Below, one piece after another: positions 37,110 to 45,353 of a stretch of DNA of 64,000 bases (position 1 is the stretch's first letter; each line of letters starts with the position of its first letter). The position numbers and the translations under genes were made by a program. Origin of the DNA: Caldilineaceae bacterium. Its GTDB lineage: Bacteria; Chloroflexota; Anaerolineae; Caldilineales; Caldilineaceae. The stretch is taken from assembly GCA_022821545.1 (NCBI GenBank), contig JAJEDJ010000050.1, positions 91,971 to 155,970 of the forward strand. The letters run 5' to 3'. The notes beneath the pieces are model-generated. The model did not search any database. It was not told the origin of the DNA and saw only the letters and a list, made by a program, of their open reading frames with translations.

Positions 37110-37958
37110 ATGGGGCGTCTATGCTACGAAATCGGACCCAAGCCATTGCGCCAAGATAAGAAAGACCCGCAGGTAGTGGAGACCGAATCCGAATTGCCGG
37201 CCCAAAGCGACCCCGACTCGGCTCCACCACCTGAGAACGACCTCACATCTGCGGACCAGCTGTTGTCCCGGCCCACGATCGAACGAGGAACTGAACCGTC
37301 TCTGCCTGGCCCAAATTCCATGGCGACTGCAGTCCCAACCGGAGGAGCAGTGCCTGTGGGCGACGGGCAAGCCGTCTTTCCAGCCGAACAGAGTGACGAA
37401 GAGCCTGCCGGTTTCAAATCATTGCTGCGGGAGACGCTGGAGACCGTCATTCTGGCGGTCCTCATTTTTCTTGTAATCCGCACCCTGGTGCAGAACTATC
37501 GCATCGAAGGGCAGTCGATGGAGCCGAACTTCCAGCACGGTCAGTACCTGCTCGTGAACAAACTGGCCTATCGATTGGGGGACTACAGTCGTGGAGACGT
37601 CATCGTCTTCCACTACCCCAATAACCCGTCTCAGGACTACATCAAGCGAGTCATCGGGTTGCCGGGGGATACGATTGAGTTTCGAGATGGGGTCTTGATT
37701 GTAAATGGGCTGAACGTCGCTGAACCCTACGACCAGGTCCCGATCGCACGAGACATTCAGGCGCAGACAGTCGCGCCCGGTTTCTTGTATGTTTTGGGAG
37801 ACAACCGCCCCGCGTCGTCTGACACGCGCACTTGGGGACAGCTGTCGCAAGAATTTGTTATTGGCAAGGCCTGGTTTGCCATTTGGCCGGTCGGAGACGC
37901 AGGACCGGTGGCGCACCCGCCAATAGAACTGGGTCCGGCGCTGGAACAGGCCCCCTAG
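37110..37958 (+). CDS. lepB: Signal peptidase I with long cytosolic N-terminal extension
   Basis: A 282-residue S26 leader peptidase that removes signal peptides at the outer face of the membrane. One membrane helix (about 108-126) precedes the catalytic Ser136 in RIEGQSMEPNF; the general base Lys179 lies in DYIKRVIGLPGDTIE, and GDNRPASSDTRTWG completes boxes D/E. The first 100 residues are Pro/Glu/Ser-rich and presumably disordered, which is unusual for the family (helix normally begins within about 10-30 residues). Some of this extension could be a mis-called start, but GTG/ATG codons closer to the helix lack a clear ribosome site. Confidence 0.93.
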   Translation: MGRLCYEIGPKPLRQDKKDPQVVETESELPAQSDPDSAPPPENDLTSADQLLSRPTIERGTEPSLPGPNSMATAVPTGGAVPVGDGQAVFPAEQSDEEPAGFKSLLRETLETVILAVLIFLVIRTLVQNYRIEGQSMEPNFQHGQYLLVNKLAYRLGDYSRGDVIVFHYPNNPSQDYIKRVIGLPGDTIEFRDGVLIVNGLNVAEPYDQVPIARDIQAQTVAPGFLYVLGDNRPASSDTRTWGQLSQEFVIGKAWFAIWPVGDAGPVAHPPIELGPALEQAP

Positions 37959-38092
37959 TTTGTTCGGTCCGCAACCAAACTGCGTAGATCCGCTTCGTTC
38001 TGCGCGGCGATGCCCGGTTGTTCACGGAGGTTGGCGTTACTGCTACGGAAGCAGCAATCAGGAAGGTCTGAGGACGAACCGGGAGAATTCGA

Positions 38093-38371
38093 ATGACACA
38101 GGGCAGGGTCAGAGATTTCCTCATTCTAATCGGTCATACGTGGATGTGCTTGGACTGTCGCAGGAAGCTTCTCGAGGACCCGGAGGGGACCCTCATCGGC
38201 CACAAGCTCAGCGAATTCGAACGGGAAAGGATCATGAATTTGACCGATAGCTCCTACCGCACAATGATGGACTTGGAGGCGGCTACCGGTCTTACTGCTG
38301 ACGAAGTTTCGCTCGCGGTGGATCATCCTCGCTCGCGTCTGCGTCATTTGGGCACACGAGTGCGAGGGTAG
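38093..38371 (+). CDS. Small protein resembling RiPP leader-type (Nif11/NHLP-like) domains
   Basis: A 92-residue protein after GGGAG with seven-base spacing. The middle part, CRRKLLEDPEGTL then LSEFERERIMNL, follows the pattern 'xFRxxLLxDPExxLxxxxLxxxExxxL' seen in Nif11-like, Os1348/NHLP-clan and LigA-like small helical proteins, many of which are RiPP leaders. The C-terminal half (TMMDLEAATGLTADEVSLAVDHPRSRLRHLG) has no Gly-Gly leader end and no Cys/Ser/Thr-rich core, and no RiPP modification enzyme lies nearby. It may therefore be a free-standing regulatory or structural relative. Assignment is tentative. Confidence 0.6.
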   Translation: MTQGRVRDFLILIGHTWMCLDCRRKLLEDPEGTLIGHKLSEFERERIMNLTDSSYRTMMDLEAATGLTADEVSLAVDHPRSRLRHLGTRVRG

Positions 38372-38402
38372 AATTTAGGCGGCGCCACGCGTACGGCCTT
38401 CG

Positions 38403-38828
38403 ATGAGTCAGCAACCGGTGGACATTCCAGCGCTGTTTGACCGTTACGAGTGGGGTTTTGAAACGGTTGAGGCCGGAATCTGGCGCAGTACCTTCGCCGA
38501 CGAACAGGACGAAGAGTATGATCTCTATGTGGCGGCCGGAGAAGAATACCTGCACTTCGCCGTCACGCCCCTTACGCCTCCTCCCGCGCCGGAGTGCAGA
38601 GACAGGCTGACGTCGCTCCTGCTGGACCTGAATCAGTCGATGCGCCTCGTCCGTTTCGCTACGGACGGCGATGGCGATGTCTCTCTCTTGGCCGATCTGC
38701 CGCTGGCCGCCCTTTCCTTTACCCTCTTTGCCGCGACAATGGATGCCCTTGTCCACTACACTCGCGAACTGGCCGCCCCCCTGTCCAGGACTGCCACCGA
38801 CCCTCACTTTGAAATGTCAGCCCCGTAG
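38403..38828 (+). CDS. Small acidic protein, possibly YbjN/CesT-like fold
   Basis: A 141-residue acidic soluble protein. The layout is a short helix, a strand pair (WRSTFADEQDEEYDLYVAAGEEYLHFAVTP), a helix (LTSLLLDLNQSMRLVRFATD), strands (GDVSLLADLPL) and a long final helix (ALSFTLFAATMDALVHYTRELA). This order resembles YbjN and type III secretion-chaperone-like proteins, but sequence similarity is too weak to be sure. It lies between the leader-like small protein and the FAM151-like gene; spacing of 31 and 69 bases allows one transcript. Confidence 0.6.
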   Translation: MSQQPVDIPALFDRYEWGFETVEAGIWRSTFADEQDEEYDLYVAAGEEYLHFAVTPLTPPPAPECRDRLTSLLLDLNQSMRLVRFATDGDGDVSLLADLPLAALSFTLFAATMDALVHYTRELAAPLSRTATDPHFEMSAP

Positions 38829-38897
38829 CCGCGGGCCTGCCCGGAGAAAGAGCTCAGAGAAGGAGCCCGGAAGAGGAGCCCGGTAAAGGAGACTGTC

Positions 38898-39647
38898 ATG
38901 CCCCTTGCGCTCGCCGCCCGCTGGCAGCCGATCATGGAAGCGCTGGGTGTCAAACGCCCGGGCGACGTCGGTTGGATTCACGGCGCCAACAGCTCGCAGG
39001 CCCTGCTTGGCGCGTTGTCCGACCCGAACGTCCACTTCATCGAGGGCGACATCTCGGTTGTCGGCGAAGAGATCATAATGGCCCATCCTCCGGTCACTGA
39101 GAGTGACCTGGGCTTTGAGAACTGGCTGGACCTGACCATCGACGCGGGGAAAGGCGCGAAACTTGACTTCAAGTCGCCTGAAGCGGTTACCCACTGCCTG
39201 ACCTACGCCGCGCAACATGCGCTCGGTAAGATTCCGCTGTGTGTCAATGCCGACGTCTTGGCCGGCCCGGGGGGCGGCAAGCCCGTCTTCAAGCCGGACC
39301 AGTTTACGGGCTTGTGCAATCGTATCTTGCCCCAGGCATTTCTTTCGCTCGGCTGGACCGTAGAAGAAGGAGAATCAGGCTATACGAAGGAGATGATTGA
39401 CGAAATGCTCAACCTTCTGGTCGAAGACCAAGCATCGGTCTCTCTCTGTTTCCATGCCGGATACTTGCGCAACGCGTGGACCCGTTTGGAGAAGATCCTG
39501 GAGGAGACTGACTACACCTTTACCATCTGGGGCAGGATCGATGACCGGGGGCTCCTCTCATGGATCCGGGCCAGCACGCCTCCCGGTCGTTGCTTCTATG
39601 ACGTCCAGTGGCAGGACGGTACGCAGATACACCTGACCTCCCCATAG
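38898..39647 (+). CDS. FAM151/Menorin-like (DUF2181) protein
   Basis: A 249-residue soluble protein that matches the FAM151/Menorin family known best from animals (C. elegans DMA-1 co-ligand menorin, vertebrate FAM151A/B). Conserved blocks are visible in order: VGWIHGANSSQALLGAL (about 24-40), FIEGDISVVGEEIIMAHPP (48-66), WLDLTIDAGKGAKLDFKS (78-95) and a later LCVNADVLAGPGG. The His/Glu/Asp/His pattern (HGAN, EGD, AHPP, KLDFK) resembles the glycerophosphodiester phosphodiesterase-like barrel this family is related to, so a phosphodiesterase or related activity is plausible. There is no signal peptide. Function in bacteria is unknown to me. Confidence 0.75.
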   Translation: MPLALAARWQPIMEALGVKRPGDVGWIHGANSSQALLGALSDPNVHFIEGDISVVGEEIIMAHPPVTESDLGFENWLDLTIDAGKGAKLDFKSPEAVTHCLTYAAQHALGKIPLCVNADVLAGPGGGKPVFKPDQFTGLCNRILPQAFLSLGWTVEEGESGYTKEMIDEMLNLLVEDQASVSLCFHAGYLRNAWTRLEKILEETDYTFTIWGRIDDRGLLSWIRASTPPGRCFYDVQWQDGTQIHLTSP

Positions 39648-39692
39648 GCCAAGAACCCGTGCCATCTAACCGGTGCAGTATGGCCGCCGCCC

Positions 39693-41321
39693 TCACCGCC
39701 TGAGAGGCCAGGTAAGCACGCCGACCCGTTCCGCCCAGGCGTGATAGAGGCCCGCGAACTCCGCCGCTTTGGGGCGATTCTTCCCGCTCAGATCGTTCAG
39801 TTCGGTCCGGTCTTCCACCATGTCGTAGAGTTCCCACTGGTCGCCATGTCTGCTGACCAGTTTCCACTGACCCAACCGGACGGCCCGATTGCCTTCGTGT
39901 TCCCAGAAAATATGCCCTTCCCGGCTCCACTTTGCGCCTCTCAGCAGGGGCAGAAAGCTCTCTCCTTCCAGGGGCAATACCGGCCGCCCGTTGTACTCGT
40001 AGGGGTGGGCAATGCCGGCGGCGTCAAGGAACGTCGGCAAAATATCGATGATGTGGCAGGCCTCATGCACGATCTGATTGGGTTGAATGGCTGAGGGCCA
40101 GTGGGCGATCAGCGGCGTGGAGATGCCGCCCTCGTGAACCCAATGCTTGTACAGCCGAAACGGCGCATTGGAAGCGTTCGCCCAGGGGAGATCGTAGCTC
40201 ATAAAGGTATGCGGGCCGCCGGGAAGGAGATCGGGGTCGTTTCCGACCCGCATTGGTCTGCCGTCCGGCGTCCAGTCGCTGTAGCGGTCAACCCAGCCGT
40301 TCTCCGAGAGGAACTCAGCGCAACCGCCGTTATCGGAAAGGAAGAGAATAAGCGTGTTCTCGTCCTGCCCCGAAGCCTCCAGCGCAGCCAGAATTCGCCC
40401 GACGCCCTGGTCCATCCGGTCAACTTGCGCGGCATAGACGGCCATGCGCATGTCTTCCCAGTCCCGATTGCCCGTATCCTCCCAGGGCGGCGCGGACTCG
40501 TCGCGGGGGGAGATCTCCCAGCGGCTGTCAAGAAGCCCCATCCCTTTCAGTTCCTCATGGCGGGCCGTTCGCAGGGCGTCCCACCCTCCCTTGCGATAGT
40601 GTCCTTCGTACTTGGCGATGTCTTGCGGCAGGGCGTGCAGCGGCCAGTGTGGGGCGGTGTAGGACACGTAGAGGAAGAAGGGATCTTCGGTTAGCGAAGC
40701 CTCTTCGATCATCTTCACGGCCTGGTCGCTGATGGCATCAGTGTAGTAGTAGTCGCCCGCCGCGCCGCTCTGATCCGTCTGCCCTCTTCCCTGGCGCCCG
40801 GGCTCCCCCCCTTGATTGACAAGAGAATCGTCCTCCATCAGCGAGTAGGGCGCGAAAAAGCTGCCTGCCCCGTCCAGCGTGCCGTAATAGCGGTCAAACC
40901 CGCGCTGGCGGGGCGTCGGGTGCCCCTCTTCGCCCGGCCGCCAGCTTTCCGGCCGCGTTGGGTCGTAGGCGCCGCCTACGTGCCACTTGCCGGACATAAA
41001 GCTGCGGTAGCCGCCGCCTTTGAGTGCCTCCGCGATCGTCACGACGTCGTCGCGCAAGTATCCCTGGTATGATGGCGAGCCGGTGTTTTCCATCATGTGG
41101 CCGATACCGGCCTGGTGCGGGTAGGCGCCGGTGAGCATGCAGGCTCGCGTCGGGCAGCAACGGGCATAGTTGTACATCTGCGAGAACCGCATTCCGCCAT
41201 GGGCCAGCCTGTCCAGGTTGGGCGTCCGGATTTCCGATCCATAACAGCCGATGTCGGAGAAGCCCATGTCGTCCACAAGGATCAGGACAAAGTTCGGGCG
41301 CGGTGTTGTAGAGTTTGTCAT
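39693..41321 (-). CDS. Type I sulfatase (arylsulfatase family)
   Basis: A 542-residue alkaline-phosphatase-superfamily sulfatase. N-terminal metal ligands are in ILVDDMGFSD (Asp17, Asp18); the formylglycine signature C-x-P-x-R is Cys55 in ARCCPTRACMLTG, followed by YPHQAGIGHM. Downstream landmarks include SGKWHVGG, FLYVSYTAPHWPLHA and LFLSDNGGCAEFL with the distal Asp/Asn metal ligands. ATG 41321 (MTNSTTPRPNF) is the family-consistent start; the frame is open to 41393. No signal peptide is evident, so it may be cytosolic. A maturase (FGE or anSME) is not in the window. Substrate (aryl or sugar sulfate) cannot be told. Confidence 0.92.
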   Translation of the reverse strand: MTNSTTPRPNFVLILVDDMGFSDIGCYGSEIRTPNLDRLAHGGMRFSQMYNYARCCPTRACMLTGAYPHQAGIGHMMENTGSPSYQGYLRDDVVTIAEALKGGGYRSFMSGKWHVGGAYDPTRPESWRPGEEGHPTPRQRGFDRYYGTLDGAGSFFAPYSLMEDDSLVNQGGEPGRQGRGQTDQSGAAGDYYYTDAISDQAVKMIEEASLTEDPFFLYVSYTAPHWPLHALPQDIAKYEGHYRKGGWDALRTARHEELKGMGLLDSRWEISPRDESAPPWEDTGNRDWEDMRMAVYAAQVDRMDQGVGRILAALEASGQDENTLILFLSDNGGCAEFLSENGWVDRYSDWTPDGRPMRVGNDPDLLPGGPHTFMSYDLPWANASNAPFRLYKHWVHEGGISTPLIAHWPSAIQPNQIVHEACHIIDILPTFLDAAGIAHPYEYNGRPVLPLEGESFLPLLRGAKWSREGHIFWEHEGNRAVRLGQWKLVSRHGDQWELYDMVEDRTELNDLSGKNRPKAAEFAGLYHAWAERVGVLTWPLRR

Positions 41322-41426
41322 TTGAGACTCCGTGGCGCAGCTCTTTGGTTTGAGGGGTGCGGAAGAGGAGGGTGCCCATGCGGCTCCGGGCATCGGGTCG
41401 GGACGACCTTTCCCCGAAAACTGTAC

Positions 41427-42812
41427 TCAGCCCGTAGTCAGGTGCGGCGCATGCTCCTGCACATACGGTTTGACGACCTCCAGACTCTGGCCCATAACGT
41501 CGATGGCCGTGTCGATCTCCTTTTCCGACATTGGCGTGGAGATGGCGTACTGGCACCTGGGCGCGCTGAAAATGCCGCGGTTCATCATTTCGAGGTGTAG
41601 CAGCTTTGGCAAGTCCTGCGCTTTCTCCTGCGCCGCCACGGCATCGCGGGCATTGCTAATCTTCCCGCGGCTCCAGTGGATGCGGATAATCGACCCGCTG
41701 CCAACGGCGCGAATTCCCACTCCGGCTGATAGAAACGCTGCGTTCAGTCCCTTTCTCAGCCGCTGGCCCAGCTCGTTGATCCTTGCCACCTCGCCGGCTC
41801 CGAACGCCTTCATCGTTGCCAGGCCGGCTGCCATCGTAATGTTGTTGCCGTTAAATGTCCCGTTATGGGGGATCGTCATGGGGTGGTTCGGGTCGAACGG
41901 CGCCATGATCTCTTTGCGTCCGCCGAACGCCGCCAGCGGCAGTCCGCCGCCGATAAACTTGGCAATGGAGGTCAGATCGGGCGTCACTCCGATCGTGGCC
42001 TGAAACCCGCCGACGTCTTGCCGGAAGGTCATGATCTCGTCAAAGATCAGGAGTGCCTCGAATTCGTCAGCCAGCTGCCTGACGCCCTGCAGGTAGCCGG
42101 GCTCCGGTTCTACGCCGCCGCCGGCGCCGAGGGCGGGTTCCAGAATGATGCCGGCGACGTCGTCGCCGTGCGCGCGCAGGAGTCCTCGCAGTGCATCCAG
42201 ATCATTGAACGGCGCAACCAGCATGCCTGCCAGCGTCGATTCGGGCACGCCTCTGCTCGAAAGCCTGGGACGGGGCAGGCCCTCTTCATTCGTGTCCGGC
42301 TGCATGTTCAGCTGTACGGAGTCGTGAGAGCCGTGATAGCCGCCGTCCATCTTGATGACAATATCCTTGCCAGTGAACGCCCTCGCCGCCCGCATCGCCA
42401 GGAGTGTCGCTTCCGTACCGGAATTGCAGTAACGAACGCTGTCAAAACTGGGTACGCGGCTGCAGAGCATCTCTGCATGAACGACCGTTACTTCGGCGGC
42501 GGACCCGAGTACGGTACCGCGGGCTGCCTGCTCCTGGATGGCGCTGACCGTTGCCGGGTGGGCGTGACCGTGAATCAAGGAGGTGTAGTTGTTGAGAAAG
42601 TCGATGTATTGGTTCTCGTCGTAGTCATAAATGAAGCACCCTTCGCCATGCGTCATGTAGGCAGGGTGAGGCGTGTAGTATGAAGCCGCCCTCGTGTCTC
42701 CGCCGGGCATCGACCCTTCCGCGCGCCTGTTCCACTCGCCTGATCCTCGCGTGCGCTGGAGAAAGGTATCAGTGACCGAGCTGGCGGCGTCCTGGCTTGT
42801 TCTGGAACTCAC
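41427..42812 (-). CDS. Class III PLP aminotransferase (glutamate-1-semialdehyde aminomutase-like)
   Basis: A 461-residue fold-type I PLP enzyme. YCNSGTEATLLAMRAARAFTG binds the cofactor phosphate, GGYHGSHD stacks on the ring, LLIFDEIMTFR carries the Asp, and the Schiff-base Lys is in LTSIAKFIGGGLP. These resemble glutamate-1-semialdehyde 2,1-aminomutase (HemL), but no tetrapyrrole genes are nearby and the chain is longer, so it more likely acts on another amine. I chose GTG 42812 (VSSRTSQDAA) because GGAGG stands six bases upstream; the frame runs on to 43013 without such a signal. It lies 105 bases upstream of the sulfatase gene on the same strand. Confidence 0.88.
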   Translation of the reverse strand: MSSRTSQDAASSVTDTFLQRTRGSGEWNRRAEGSMPGGDTRAASYYTPHPAYMTHGEGCFIYDYDENQYIDFLNNYTSLIHGHAHPATVSAIQEQAARGTVLGSAAEVTVVHAEMLCSRVPSFDSVRYCNSGTEATLLAMRAARAFTGKDIVIKMDGGYHGSHDSVQLNMQPDTNEEGLPRPRLSSRGVPESTLAGMLVAPFNDLDALRGLLRAHGDDVAGIILEPALGAGGGVEPEPGYLQGVRQLADEFEALLIFDEIMTFRQDVGGFQATIGVTPDLTSIAKFIGGGLPLAAFGGRKEIMAPFDPNHPMTIPHNGTFNGNNITMAAGLATMKAFGAGEVARINELGQRLRKGLNAAFLSAGVGIRAVGSGSIIRIHWSRGKISNARDAVAAQEKAQDLPKLLHLEMMNRGIFSAPRCQYAISTPMSEKEIDTAIDVMGQSLEVVKPYVQEHAPHLTTG

Positions 42813-43198
42813 GGCAGACCTCCATGTGGGCCCTGCGCTGGCGCTGGTTTGCGATTCCTGTCGTGTCGGCCGGGAATCGAAGCCTCTTTCCTTCACTCGT
42901 TGAATTGTAGGATTATTGTAGGATTGTAGCATACAGTTTCGGTCGCAACAATGGGCCTTCTGAAACGCGGCGCCTTCCTCTCTCGCGACGCGCGAATTGT
43001 AGGCGCGGCGCATTTCGGCTATATTTGACCTGTTTGTGATGGTCTGAGTGAGAATCGAAACCGGGGAGGGAACAGAACGACCAAAGTCGCCGTCTTAATC
43101 TGTGGTTGGAATCCTTAGCAGCCTGGCTCTGTCGTCAGACTCAGGCAGCAAAGTCGGAAAAGGTCTTATGCACGCAATCACAGAAAGCGAGGTGGGGA
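42813..43198. other. 386-base divergent region between aminotransferase and L,D-transpeptidase genes
   Basis: No gene is supported here. It holds an AT-rich promoter-like block at 42904-42928 and otherwise shows nothing I can identify. Confidence 0.55.
42904..42928 (-). promoter_or_regulatory. 11-bp tandem duplication carrying repeated TACAAT boxes
   Basis: ATTGTAGGATT is perfectly repeated at 42904-42914 and 42915-42925, and ATTGTA recurs at 42923-42928. Read on the minus strand these give three TACAAT (-10-like) hexamers upstream of the aminotransferase. The rightmost has TTGTTG 17 bases upstream of it. The duplication may therefore multiply a -10 element. Confidence 0.5.
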
Positions 43199-44563
43199 AT
43201 GAGACGGCTACTAAAGCCCTTGATTCGAGGGACACTGGCCCTCATGTTGGCCGGCACTGCAGCATTTTCACTTTTCAGCGATGCATCCGCTTATGAAGTA
43301 CACGTCGTCCAACCGGGCGAAACTCTGACCGGGATCGCCAAGCACTATGGTACGACGGTTTCAGACCTGAGGAGGCTGAACAGCCTACGGGACGCCAACT
43401 TCGTCTGGTACGGACAGCGTCTCGTGGTCGATGGCGGTGAAACGCCAACCGTCGCGACCCAGGCCGCAGGAGGCTACCGGCTCTACCGGGTTCGGGCGGG
43501 CGACTCTCTAACCAATCTTGCAAGTCGCCACGGCCTGAGCGTGTCGCGATTGGCGCAGATCAACGGCATTTCGCCGCTTCGCTGGCTGTACAGCGGCCAG
43601 GTGTTGCGACTGCCTCGTCCCCCGGCGCCCGTACGGGCCGCAGCGTCGGTTTCGCAAGTTGGCGCCGGAGAAGGAAGCCTCGGAGCCGTTCAGCGATACA
43701 CAATTAAGCCGGGCGACACGCTGACGCGCCTTGCGCAACGGCATGGCATCAGTCTGTCGAGGCTCATGTCCATGAACGGCCTGTCGTCGGCAAGGTGGCT
43801 GTACGTTGGTCAACTGCTGTTCGTTCCTGTCGGGCGGGGGTCCGCCGGGTTGGTGCCCGCCCGGGAAGACGCCCCACTGGTTCCCGCTATGCAGTCTGCT
43901 CCGCCTGTTCCTTCGTTGCAACAAGGGCTGAGCCATGCCGCTGTACATACGGTGCGGAACGGAGAACATCTCAAAGTCATTGCGGGGCAGTATGGCGTCA
44001 ACCATGCCGCAATAGCGAGGTTGAACAACTTGACAAACCGCAGTATCCTTGAAGAGGGTCAGGAACTGCGCATCCCATCAGAGAACGCGCTCGAACTCCT
44101 GGCGGGGATGGAACAGAGACTTGACCAGTCCCGGTATCCTACCTCTTCGGAACGATGGATCGAAGTTGACCTGAGCGAACAGATGGCGATCGCCTATGAA
44201 GGTACTACGCCCGTAAAAGCGTTTGTTATCTCAACCGGAGTGGGGAATACGCCCACGGTTCGAGGTACCTTCCGCATTTGGGCCAAGATCGCAATGCAGG
44301 ATATGCGGGGCGGCAGCCGCGCCGCGGGCACCTATTATCATCTGAGGGACGTCAAAAACGTACAGTACTTCCATCGGAGCTACGGCTTTCATGGAACGTA
44401 CTGGCATGACAACTTCGGCACGCCCATGAGCCGGGGTTGCATCAATATGACAAATGAGGACGCCAAATGGCTCTTCGATTGGACTTCACCTGCGGTCTAC
44501 ACCGATGACTGGCTGTTCAGCAACAACGCCAATCCCGGCACACTGGTGATGGTCCATGAATAG
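43199..44563 (+). CDS. LysM-repeat L,D-transpeptidase (YkuD)
   Basis: A 454-residue exported cell-wall enzyme. A signal peptide (PLIRGTLALMLAGTAAFSLFSDASA) is followed by four LysM modules beginning near residues 31, 94, 166 and 250 (VVQPGETL, RVRAGDSL, TIKPGDTL, TVRNGEHL). The C-terminal YkuD domain (about 320-454) has the catalytic signature HGTYWHDNFGTPMSRGCINM with Cys near 413. LysM binds N-acetylglucosamine-containing glycan and YkuD makes 3,3-type peptide crosslinks or attaches proteins. ATG 43199 (MRRLLKPL) follows GAGGTG. A paralogue lies directly downstream with overlapping ends. Confidence 0.93.
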   Translation: MRRLLKPLIRGTLALMLAGTAAFSLFSDASAYEVHVVQPGETLTGIAKHYGTTVSDLRRLNSLRDANFVWYGQRLVVDGGETPTVATQAAGGYRLYRVRAGDSLTNLASRHGLSVSRLAQINGISPLRWLYSGQVLRLPRPPAPVRAAASVSQVGAGEGSLGAVQRYTIKPGDTLTRLAQRHGISLSRLMSMNGLSSARWLYVGQLLFVPVGRGSAGLVPAREDAPLVPAMQSAPPVPSLQQGLSHAAVHTVRNGEHLKVIAGQYGVNHAAIARLNNLTNRSILEEGQELRIPSENALELLAGMEQRLDQSRYPTSSERWIEVDLSEQMAIAYEGTTPVKAFVISTGVGNTPTVRGTFRIWAKIAMQDMRGGSRAAGTYYHLRDVKNVQYFHRSYGFHGTYWHDNFGTPMSRGCINMTNEDAKWLFDWTSPAVYTDDWLFSNNANPGTLVMVHE

Positions 44564-44606
44564 GTGCCGGTTCAGCAACCATTTCCGCCACGGGAGTCTA
44601 CCCGCA

Positions 44607-45353
44607 ATGGCAAGAAGACTGGGATTTTCACTGGTGATGGCCCTGTTCTGTGGACTTATGTTCAACGGATGGGGCCATCCGGTTCCGGCCTTTGCCGCCG
44701 GAAAGCTCGTGCCGTTTCCCCAGACGCCTGCCACCGAGGGCATGCAGGTTGGCCTGGACTTGCTGCCTCCTCTCCCCTTCAGAGGCGCGACGATGGACCT
44801 GCCTCGCGTGCGCGAGGAGCAGGAAGAGTTACTGGCCGGCGACGTTCAGGTCCGTTTGGTGGATGATTCCGAATACGTAGTTTCGGCGAACGGTGTAACT
44901 CAGCTCCATCTGGATGTGAGTCGGGCCCGCCTCGAGGGAGAGAAGTGGATCGAAGTCAGTCTGAGTGACCAGACGCTATACGCCTGGGACGGCGATCAGC
45001 TGGCGAACGAATTCCTTATCTCATCCGGTGTTCTGGCTTATCCCACGATCACCGGCGTCTTTCGTATGTGGGCGCGCACGCCTTCACAGACAATGTCCGG
45101 CGGCTCGGTCGCCGCCGGCACCTACTACAATTTGCCCAATGTGCAGTGGGTGCAGTACTTTTACGGCGAATTCGCGCTTCACGGCACCTACTGGCACAAC
45201 AACTTCGGCACCCCCATGAGCCACGGCTGCGTAAACCTGACGATTGAGGATGCCGAATGGTTGTTCAACTGGACATTCCCCGAGTGGAACGGCGCCGGGG
45301 GATGGATACGCACGACGGAGAGTGACGCCACCTTGGTGTGGGTCCACAGATAA
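44607..45353 (+). CDS. L,D-transpeptidase (YkuD), LysM-less paralogue
   Basis: A 248-residue exported YkuD enzyme. The signal peptide is MARRLGFSLVMALFCGLMF through PAFA; the YkuD domain covers about 115-248 with HGTYWHNNFGTPMSHGCVNL and catalytic Cys near 206. The domain is clearly paralogous to the upstream gene (both share WIEVxLSxQ, GTYY, WARTP/WAKIA elements). ATG 44607 after GGGAG (44592-44596) gives a normal signal peptide; an ATG at 44556, overlapping the upstream stop, is a longer alternative. Its end overlaps the next gene as TAATG, so the three genes form an operon. Confidence 0.9.
   Translation: MARRLGFSLVMALFCGLMFNGWGHPVPAFAAGKLVPFPQTPATEGMQVGLDLLPPLPFRGATMDLPRVREEQEELLAGDVQVRLVDDSEYVVSANGVTQLHLDVSRARLEGEKWIEVSLSDQTLYAWDGDQLANEFLISSGVLAYPTITGVFRMWARTPSQTMSGGSVAAGTYYNLPNVQWVQYFYGEFALHGTYWHNNFGTPMSHGCVNLTIEDAEWLFNWTFPEWNGAGGWIRTTESDATLVWVHR

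Noticed and set aside
42813..43013. N-terminal extension of the class III aminotransferase to 43013
   Set aside because: A GTG at 42812 with GGAGG six bases upstream fits the enzyme's N-terminus; the upstream part is Ser/Arg/Cys-rich and unlike the family.
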